A stretch of DNA of 64,000 nt from Macrocybe gigantea (lineage: Eukaryota > Basidiomycota > Agaricomycetes > Agaricales > Callistosporiaceae). The notes under the pieces are model-generated. The model searched no databases. It worked only from the letters and a program-made list of their open reading frames with translations, and had not been told where the DNA came from. The translations under genes and the position numbers were made by a program. Each line of letters starts with the position of its first letter. Position 1 is the first letter of the stretch. Positions 57,345 through 64,000 of the stretch are shown one piece after another. The stretch spans positions 1 through 64,000 of the forward strand of contig SJRY01000211.1 of assembly GCA_011319805.1 (NCBI GenBank), read 5' to 3'.

Positions 57345-57600
57345 ATCTTTTGAGACTCTTGATTGACTCTGGCTACTGTTGAGACATATCAATAGTCTAA
57401 CAGAACTCTATGTTTGACTTCTGATTACTCATATCAGAAGCAGAACTCTATCAGGAGTGTATCAGAACTGTATCAAGACTTGATCAGAACTGAATCAGAA
57501 CTGGCATTTCCTTGACGAGAGTGCTCATACAGTCTGGATACAGTTCTGATAGGCTTCTGATAGAGTTCTGATAGAGTATCGAGACTCTTGTAAGAGTCTT
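57345..57600. repeat. Right subterminal repeat array of KDZ
   Basis: Words TATCAGAACT and CTATCAG fill 57390-57510. Their complements, AGTTCTGATAG, fill 57540-57580. As at the left end the two halves are inverted and could form a hairpin. The array is shorter than the left one. Confidence 0.75.
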
Positions 57601-57630
57601 TCAGAACTTGTGGGTGAGTGTAACATCCTC
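57594..57630 (-). repeat. Right terminal inverted repeat of KDZ
   Basis: AACTTGTGGGTGAGTGTAAC then ATCCTC. It is the reverse of the left end. Confidence 0.85.
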
Positions 57631-59446
57631 ATCTACTGCAGTTATGAGTATGACCAGATGTGAAAATTATTCATTCCCTTGGATTTTCAAGGACTGTCAG
57701 GAATGCACTGGACACAACAAAGTTGCTGTGCTCTACCAGTCATTGAATCATAGCTCCAAACAATTTGATTTCAGGGTTATAGATTGTTAAGGAAAAAAGA
57801 TAACTCTTTCCAGAGCTCTTGCCAGTGTTTCTAAGTTCAGTTATATTGCTATTAAAGATCTATATACCAGATGGTACTGGAATTTTAACCAGATTCCCTT
57901 TTGATAGGTAGCATGGAAAATCATGCACTTTGAAATGGAGCTTCCCTATCTCTTAGGATTGACTGACCCATGTCCAACTGCTGTTACCATGGAACCTTTC
58001 TCCACTTCAGTCTTCAAGGTTCTCACTTGAATATTTGCTACTACCACCAAGATCTGCACTAGAGGCCATTTCACCCAGCATTACTGCCTAGGCTTCTTCA
58101 CTGACCTCTATGCCTGCCTACTCATCAGTGCATCACTTCAACACTGATAGCGAGGTATGGGTATCATGCTTAAGCACCATCCATTTTCAGGGCTAGTTCA
58201 TTTGGCAGATGAGTTGTTACACACTCCTTAGTGGATTCCAACTTCCATGGCCACCATCTTGCTGTCTAGATGAACTAACACCTTTTGTGGTGTCTGATGA
58301 GTATGAATTCTGGCACCTTAACCTTGCATTCAGTTCATCCCGTATCACCAGTTCTGCTTACCAAAAATGGCCCACTAGAAACTCTCAATCGCCAAGCGGT
58401 CCAATTAAGAGACAGCTTATTCTTACATATTTAAAGTTTGAGAATAGGTTAAGATTGTTGCAACCCCAAGGCCTCTAATCATTCACTTTACCATATAAAT
58501 CTGATATGAGTTTCTGCTATCCTGAGGGAAACTTCAGCAGGAACCAGCTACTAGATGGTTCAATTAGTCTTTCACCCCTATACCCAAATTTGACAATCGA
58601 TTTGCATGTCAGAATCACTATGAGCCTCCACCAGAGTTTCCTCTGGCTTCACCCTATTCAGACACAGTTCACCATCTTTTGGGTCCCAACATGCATGCTC
58701 TACCACAGATCCATCACAAAAGGTCTGGTCCGGGCATTAGTGCTCTCCATGACAGAGATCCTGATCTTCACTTTCATTACACACATGGGTTTGCCACCCA
58801 AATACTCACAGGCATGTTAGACTCCTTGGTCCGTGTTTCAAGACAGATCAATTAAAGCCATTATGCCAGCATCCTAAGCACAATTGTGGTCAAAACCTGG
58901 CCTTGCAGCATGCTGAGTTCCTCAATCCCAACCAATGTATATAATCAAAGGCTATAACACATCCAGAGATGCCACATTCCTTTGACCTTTATCCACTGGT
59001 CAAAATTGATGCTGGCCCATCAACTAGGAAGTATATCAAGCAAAAAAGCAAGGTTGATCCCTAGTCAATGCAACTGACTTCAAGCGTTTCCCTTTCAACA
59101 ATTTCACATACTGTTTAACTCTCTTTCTAAAGTTCTTTTCATCTTTCCCTCACAGTACTTGTTTGCTATTGGTCTCTTACCAATATTTAGCTTTAGATGG
59201 AATTTACTACCCATTGAGAGCTGCATTCCCAAACAACTTGACTCTTTGAGAGCATATCACAAAAGCTCTAGAAGTCCATGTCAAAGACGGGATTCTCACC
59301 CTCTATGATGTTCCATTCCAGGAGACTTGTATATGGTCCAGCATGGATAATACTTCTCTAGATTACAACTCGGACAGCCAAAGGCAGTCAGATTTTAAAT
59401 TTGAGCTCTTCCCGCTTCACTCACAGTTACTAGAGGAATCCTTGTT

Positions 59447-59479
<33 letters not shown>

Positions 59480-59513
59480 GTTCAGTGGGTAGTCCTACCT
59501 GATTTGAGGTCAA
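57631..59513 (-). rRNA. 28S rRNA, 5' block (decayed)
   Basis: The minus strand runs from the 28S 5' end (GACCTCAAATCAGGTAGGAC at about 59510) with AAGCATATCAATAAGCGGAG near 59470. It continues through the AGTGAGAACCTTGAAGACTG region near 58010 to CATACTCATAACTGCAG at 57638, where the KDZ element splits it. CpG is mostly TG or CA. Fungal LSU to this point is a little longer, so small deletions are likely. Confidence 0.93.
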
Positions 59514-59722
59514 AATGATCAAAGACAGTTAATTGTCCTGTTTAGAAAGCTGAACCACACAATATCATGCTAAGCCATGGTGTAGATAACTATCACACTA
59601 GGGGCTAAATTAACGATGGGTCCCACTAATGTATTTCAGAAGAGCTGACTCTTTGAACACAAAAAGCCAGCAACTCCCACATCCAAATACTTTGAAACAA
59701 AAAAGTAACAAAGGTTGAGAAT
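59514..59722 (-). other. ITS2 spacer of rDNA
   Basis: Between the 28S 5' end and 5.8S, about 210 bases. No gene. It could serve to identify the fungus, allowing for CpG decay. Confidence 0.85.
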
Positions 59723-59880
59723 TTTATAACACTCAAACAGGCATGCTCCTTGGAATACCAAGGAGTGCAAGGTGTCTTCAAAGATTTGATGATTCACTGA
59801 ATTCTGCAATTCACATTACTTATTGCATTTCACTGCATTCTTCATCAATGCGAGAGCCAAGAGATCTGTTGTTGAAAGTT
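59723..59880 (-). rRNA. 5.8S rRNA (decayed)
   Basis: On the minus strand it starts AACTTTCAACAACAGATCTC and holds GAATTGCAGAATTCAGTGAA, close to fungal 5.8S. CATTGATGAAGAATGCAGTG replaces the usual CGATGAAGAACGCAGCG, showing CpG loss. Length is about 158. Confidence 0.93.
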
Positions 59881-60102
59881 GTATATGATTTAAAGGCATC
59901 AAAGAAATGCCTTAGAAAACATTCTTATATATAGAGTAAATAATATGAAAAGATATAGACTTTGGAGTATAAGGGCCAAGATCACTCTCAACTCAAAACT
60001 TTATCCAAAGTCTACAAAAGGTACACAAGTGGTTTAAGAAACAATAGCCAAGCATGCACATGCTCTGAAAGGGCCAGCAACAACTTGACCAAGTTCATTC
60101 AC
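59881..60102 (-). other. ITS1 spacer of rDNA
   Basis: About 220 bases between 5.8S and the 18S 3' end. No gene. Confidence 0.85.
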
Positions 60103-60323
60103 TAATGATCCTTCTGCAGGTTCACCTACGGAAACCTTGTTACAACTTTTACTTCCTCTAAATGACCAAGTTTGATTAGCTTCTCAGCAATAGGGTGCCG
60201 TTTCCAGCTCCCCAAAGCCAATCCGGAGATCTGACTAAGCCATTCAATTAGTAGTAGTGATAGGCAGTATACACAAAGGGCAGGGACATAATCAATGCAA
60301 GCCGATGACTCATGCTTACTAGG
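60103..60323 (-). rRNA. 18S rRNA, last 220 nt
   Basis: The minus strand ends with GTAGGTGAACCTGCAGAAGG and ATCATTA, the 18S 3' end. It holds TTGGTCATTTAGAGGAAGTA and the ACAAAGGGCAGGGACATAAT helix in reverse. It breaks off at 60323, where GyC gag sequence starts, so the rest of 18S is missing. Confidence 0.93.
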
Positions 60324-60765
60324 TGGAGTAGTTTCCAAACTTCTGCCTACAGCTATTCAATTGCATTTTGAACTCCAGCCACTCTTGTAGCTTAGAGTCT
60401 GCCCAGTTCTATGCATGTTCAGCCTTGCCTCTCATGATCCATTGCAATGTGTAGGTAATTATGTCCCACTTGTTGGTGATTTCTTTCTTATTGAAATAGA
60501 CTTCCATCCATCAAAGCCAGCTTCCAATAAGACTGGGATTCCCTTTATATGGATCTGGCAGTTTTGATTTTGTTCTTTTGGGCTTCTTGCCCAAATTTAA
60601 TTCTTTTTTGATTGCATTGACCAAAGTCCGAGTTGCCTGTTATACTTATTTGGCCTGCTGTAGGTGATTTCGGCAGGTGCCCCAGGCCAGGGCAAGAGGG
60701 TTCACAGCAAAGAGGGTGGTGAGGATGATGGTGATAAAAGCGAATAATGTAGTGATGAGCTCCAT
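60324..60765 (-). pseudogene. GyC copy 1 gag N-terminus
   Basis: MELITTLFAFITIILTTLFA opens the frame. It continues NPLALAWGTCRNHLQQAK, LNLGKKPKRTKSKLPDPYKG, WMEVYFNKKEITNKWDIITY and SKLQEWLEFKMQLN, and ends at CRQKFGNYS. Copy 2 has the same sequence with fewer stops. Two stops interrupt the segment after QQAK. Confidence 0.8.
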
Positions 60766-61820
60766 CTAGGTGTTATTTGGGAGTTTCTCAGTGAGGTCAT
60801 TAGCATCAGAGGAGTCAGGGGTAGAAGTGGAGTTCCAGAGGGCCTTTGTCCCAAGTAAAATTAGGGCTGAGGTATTGAGAGGGTAGATTTGGGTAGTAGC
60901 TGGTCTAATATTCATATTTGACATCAACTATGTGGTTTTGGAAATGGAGATTCTTTAGAATGAGAGTATATTCAATGTGTCATCGATAGAGAGGGTTGTG
61001 ATGGATCTTTGTATAGAAAGAGGAGAGGTTGGAAACCAGGCAATTGTGTCTAATGGAGTAGTTGATTAGTACTATGCAGGCAGCATGCAGCCATCGACTC
61101 CTGTTTTGGTTTATTCAAGAAGGGAAAGGGTGCCTGTTAAACTGTAGAAGGGTCAGCTCGAATCTCTGTAGCTACAGAGATGCTCCAAATGGCAGTCAAG
61201 AAAGGGTTCATCATCAGGGGTCTGAGCAGTCTGGCAATCCCTTTCTTGCTTCAAGTCAATGACATGTTTCCAACAGTAATCTTCAGGAGCATGTTTGAGA
61301 AAAAGGTCAGTAGGTGGAGACTATCCACACATCCAAGTCCTCTGGTCTCTCTTGCTTAGGTACATTCCAGATCAACAAACTACCTGGTCAAATGCATGGT
61401 AGGGCTTTCCAAAGATCACTCTAGCACAGCCTTAAGATGTTCGATTCAGACAGGATCAGGCTCAGCATTACCCTTAGTCCTCTCACATGTCCAAGTGCAA
61501 TGAACAAAGACCTCAGACAGAGACCAGAATGTGGGGTTGGCACAGGATGGGGAATAGGGATAAAAGATAGAAATATTAGTAACTGAAGGTGAAAGAGGTG
61601 TGATGATGCAGCAGGTTCCTTTGATCACACAGCACTCGGAGCTGTGGGCAATGAAGGAAGGGCTTCAGTAGAGAGTAGTGGGTGTGAGGTGCACAGTAAT
61701 AGCTTCGAGCTTTTGCTATGCACAACCCAAATCTGTATACAAGTCACTCAGTCTTTTGAAGAGTAAGAGGCAGGAAGAAGGATGCTAGTTATTAGCCAGC
61801 TCAAAGCTGGGTTCTATTGT
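60324..61820 (-). mobile_element. Ty3/Gypsy element GyC, copy 1 (truncated)
   Basis: From 61820 downward: the last 107 bases of an LTR (61714-61820), primer site AGCTCGAAGCT (61711-61701), a leader of about 930 bases, and gag from the ATG at 60765 to the 18S junction at 60324. It is the mirror image of copy 2 on the right. TAA and TGA codons in gag show decay. Confidence 0.85.
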
Positions 61821-62237
61821 TGTTATGATTTCAGAACTTATCGTTATCTTGACAATAGGCACATGACTCAAGATCACATGACAAACACATGACATGAACC
61901 GTGACGTGATAAACAAGGTATCATGCAATGACTTGAGGAAACCCTACAACAACGACACGTCAGCACTGACTAGGGCATGGGGTTATTGCACAAACATCTG
62001 CAGGATACCATGAGGAATACAGCAGGATCCTTACTCATTCAACTTAGGGTAGAGGGTTTCATGTAACATGAGGATAGTATAGTCATGGTCCGTGCTCAGG
62101 AGTTGTAACACATAAATAGCTAAATTGTATGTAGTAGAACTCAGCTTCGAGCTAGCTAATTATTAGCAAACTTCTCCCTGCCTCTCACATTTGAGTTAGT
62201 TAGAGTGACCTGCATGCAGAATTAGTTTTGCATAGCA
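61821..62237 (+). repeat. 5' LTR of GyC copy 2
   Basis: Begins TGTTATGATTTC and ends GCATAGCA, about 417 bases. An ATAAATA box lies at 62112-62118. The left edge could be three bases further left (TGTTGTTATG). Confidence 0.7.
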
Positions 62238-62239
62238 AA

Positions 62240-62250
62240 AGCTCGAAGCT
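62240..62250 (+). promoter_or_regulatory. Self-priming primer-binding site of GyC
   Basis: AGCTCGAAGCT, two bases after the LTR, is the exact reverse complement of AGCTTCGAGCT at 62143-62153. That donor starts 31 bases after the TATA-like box. Copy 1 keeps the same site at 61701-61711. Confidence 0.75.
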
Positions 62251-62933
62251 AGCCCTTGTGCACCTCACTACTCTTCTACTCCTCCAACCACCCTTCCTTC
62301 ATTGCCTGATGGCCTCGAGTGCTGTGTGACCAAAGGAACCTGCTGCGTCACCATACCTCTTTTCTTTACTGAAACTAACATTTTTACTTTCCACCACTAC
62401 TCCCCACCCCATGCCAACCCATATTCCAGTCTCTATCAGAGGTCCTTGCTCATTGTACTTGGATATATGAGAGGTCTAAGGGTAACATTGAGTCCGACCC
62501 TGACCAAATTGAGCATCAAAAGGCTGTGCTAGGATAATCTTCAGAGAGTCCTACTGTGCATTTGACCAGGTAGTGTGTTGACCCAGGATGTACCTCAGCA
62601 AGAGAGACAGGAGGACTCGGACATGTGGATAGTCCCTGCCTACTAACTGCTTTCTCAAACATGCCCTTGAAAGTTATTGTTGGAAACGTGTGTTGACCCG
62701 AAATGAGAAAGGAGTCGCCAGACTGCTGGGACTTCTGATGATGAAACCTTTCTTGACTGCCATTTGGGGCATCCCCATTGTGATGAGGATTTGAGCTGAC
62801 CCATCTGCAGTTTAACAGGCACCTTCCCTTTTCACTAGACCCAACCGAAGTGGGAGTCAATGGTCGTGTGCCACCCACATGGTACTATTCGACAAAAACA
62901 CACCAAACACCAACCCCTCTTACCTCACACATC

Positions 62934-64000
62934 ATGGAACTCATTGCTGCCCTCTTTGCTTTCATCACAATCATCCTTACTACTCTCTTCACTGCCAACC
63001 CTCTTGCCCTGGCCTGGGGCACCCTTCAAAATAACCCTCAGCAGGCCAAACAGGTACAAAATGCAACTCAGACTTTGGTCGACGTGATTAAAGAAGAACT
63101 GGATTTGGGCAAGAAGCTCAAAAGAATGAAATCAGAACTGCCAGATTCATATAAAGAGGATCCCAGTCTAATCAGAAGCTGGCTTCGATGTATGGAAGTC
63201 TACTTCGACAAGGAGGAAATAACCAACAAATGGGACATGATCACCTATGCGTTGCAACAGATCATAGGAGGCAAGGCTGAATATGCACAGAACTGGGTAG
63301 ACTCCAAGCTACAAGAGTGGCTTGAGTTCAAAATGGAATTAAATGGACATAGGCAGGAATTCAGAAATCATTCCACCTACAATGACTGGGAACATGGCCA
63401 CATCGTTACGCCGGTAATGGCTAACACTCTGGAACTCAGGACAGATCCCCTTGGACACCTTCCACCATTCAAGGACTGGGAGAACTTCAAGGTGGAAGCC
63501 CGCAAATTCTTCATGACCATGGAGACTAGGAATGATGCCATCATTCGGATCAAAGAACTGTCACAGCATCGATGACCAGTCAAGGACTATATCATTGAAT
63601 TCTGGAGCTGGGCTCCTTTGATGGAATACAATGATATCACTCTCATCAATATCTTTAAACATGGACTCAACCAGGCGCTCAGACAACATATTATCAAACT
63701 AGGAGGCATCTGTGAGGAGGACATTGACTAGTGGTACAAGCACGTGACAGAACTGGACTGACAGTATCACCAGGCCCAGAAAGAATTTGGTGTGAAGGAG
63801 CGATTCACTCCCAAGCAGACTCAGAAACTGGCTCAGGGAACCATGGTGCCTAAGGAGCAAACTCTGGCACTAGTGACCAGTAATGCTCAAGGACAGCCTG
63901 ACCCAAATGCCATGGATGTCAACTGGATGAAGCACGAAGGTCGCTGCTTCTGGTGCAGACAGAAGGGACACATCAGATGCAACTGCCCGATGAACCCCTA
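62934..64000 (+). pseudogene. GyC copy 2 gag (runs off the window)
   Basis: The ATG at 62934 is aligned with copy 1's start. The first 30 residues (MELIAALFAFITIILTTLFT) are hydrophobic, like a membrane anchor. The capsid part follows: SLIRSWLRCMEVYFDKEEIT, EYAQNWVDSKLQEWLEF, PPFKDWENFKVEARKFF and, after TGA at 63573, PVKDYIIEFWSWAPLMEYND. A zinc knuckle CFWCRQKGHIRCNC lies at 63949-63990. Stops at 63573 (TGA), 63729 (TAG) and 63760 (TGA) break it. The frame is open for about 28 codons upstream of the ATG, without another ATG. Confidence 0.82.

Larger units (their letters stand above)
49129..57630. mobile_element. KDZ-type DNA transposon inserted in 28S rDNA
   Basis: The 8502-bp element has inverted ends. 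The left end from 49129 and the right end reversed from 57630 share TTACACTCACCCACAAGTTC after seven variable bases. It is flanked by an 8-bp duplication of 28S. It carries, on the minus strand, a KDZ transposase gene and a 15-exon gene. It also has arrays of GATAG/CTATC repeats at both ends and a G-rich minisatellite. KDZ (Kyakuja-Dileera-Zisupton) transposases with CxC cysteine clusters are known from basidiomycetes. This copy carries a frameshift and stops in the transposase, so it is no longer autonomous. Confidence 0.9.
61821..64000 (+). mobile_element. Ty3/Gypsy element GyC, copy 2 (3' end outside window)
   Basis: LTR 61821-62237, primer site 62240-62250, leader, then gag from 62934 through the zinc knuckle at the window edge. 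CpG is partly retained. Together with copy 1 it forms an inverted repeat of more than 1.4 kb around a centre near 61.8 kb. Confidence 0.87.

Noticed and set aside
58209..58820. Open frames of 89 and 104 codons at 58.2-58.8 kb
   Set aside because: They lie within the 28S rRNA block.

Overview
This window looks like heterochromatin-type DNA from a basidiomycete fungus, probably an agaricomycete with a repeat-rich genome. The evidence is short GT..AG introns, a fungal rDNA unit with its 5S gene in the spacer, a KDZ-type (CxC5/CxC6) DNA transposon and chromodomain Ty3/Gypsy elements. I see no ordinary host housekeeping gene. Almost everything is a mobile element, often nested, or one decayed rDNA unit. 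Many internal stops are TGA where a sister copy has CGA or CAA, and the rDNA has lost nearly all CpG, so methylation-linked C-to-T decay has shaped the region.

Layout. 1-5337: 5' part of a Ty3/Gypsy chromovirus, family GyA, minus strand. It abuts the integrase of a second family, GyD (5338 to about 10.7 kb, minus). 10.7-12.0 kb: AT-rich, unidentified. 12.0-22.8 kb: a mosaic of GyA copies. These are one full-length element (12956-19421, plus), one truncated minus copy, a gag fragment and LTR remnants, with a GyB LTR in front. 22.8-27.5 kb: AT-rich graveyard with Copia RNase H, a Harbinger (PIF) transposase, a Copia gag with LTR and an internally deleted Tc1/mariner. 27.5-32.0 kb: GyB gag-protease-RT with its LTR (minus). 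32.1-37.0 kb: two head-to-tail pieces of one LINE (plus), separated by a 145-bp direct repeat, then a roughly 100-bp degenerate tandem array.

37.5-60.3 kb is a single rDNA unit on the minus strand: 18S 3' end, ITS1, 5.8S, ITS2, 28S, spacer, 5S. It is split by two large insertions. One is a LINE (39.8-48.7 kb, minus) that itself contains a Copia gag fragment with an internal inversion and a GyA solo LTR with a 5-bp target duplication. The other is an 8.5-kb KDZ transposon (49129-57630) flanked by an 8-bp duplication of 28S sequence. The KDZ element carries a two-exon transposase gene and a 15-exon gene of unknown function on the same strand, subterminal inverted repeat arrays and a G-rich minisatellite.

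60.3-64.0 kb: two head-to-head copies of a fourth Ty3/Gypsy family, GyC. The right copy has an LTR, a primer site and gag, and runs off the window. GyA and GyC both have an 11-nt primer-binding site that is the reverse complement of the LTR at about the expected transcript start. That is the arrangement of self-priming Tf1/sushi-type elements. Coordinates of decayed coding regions are approximate.
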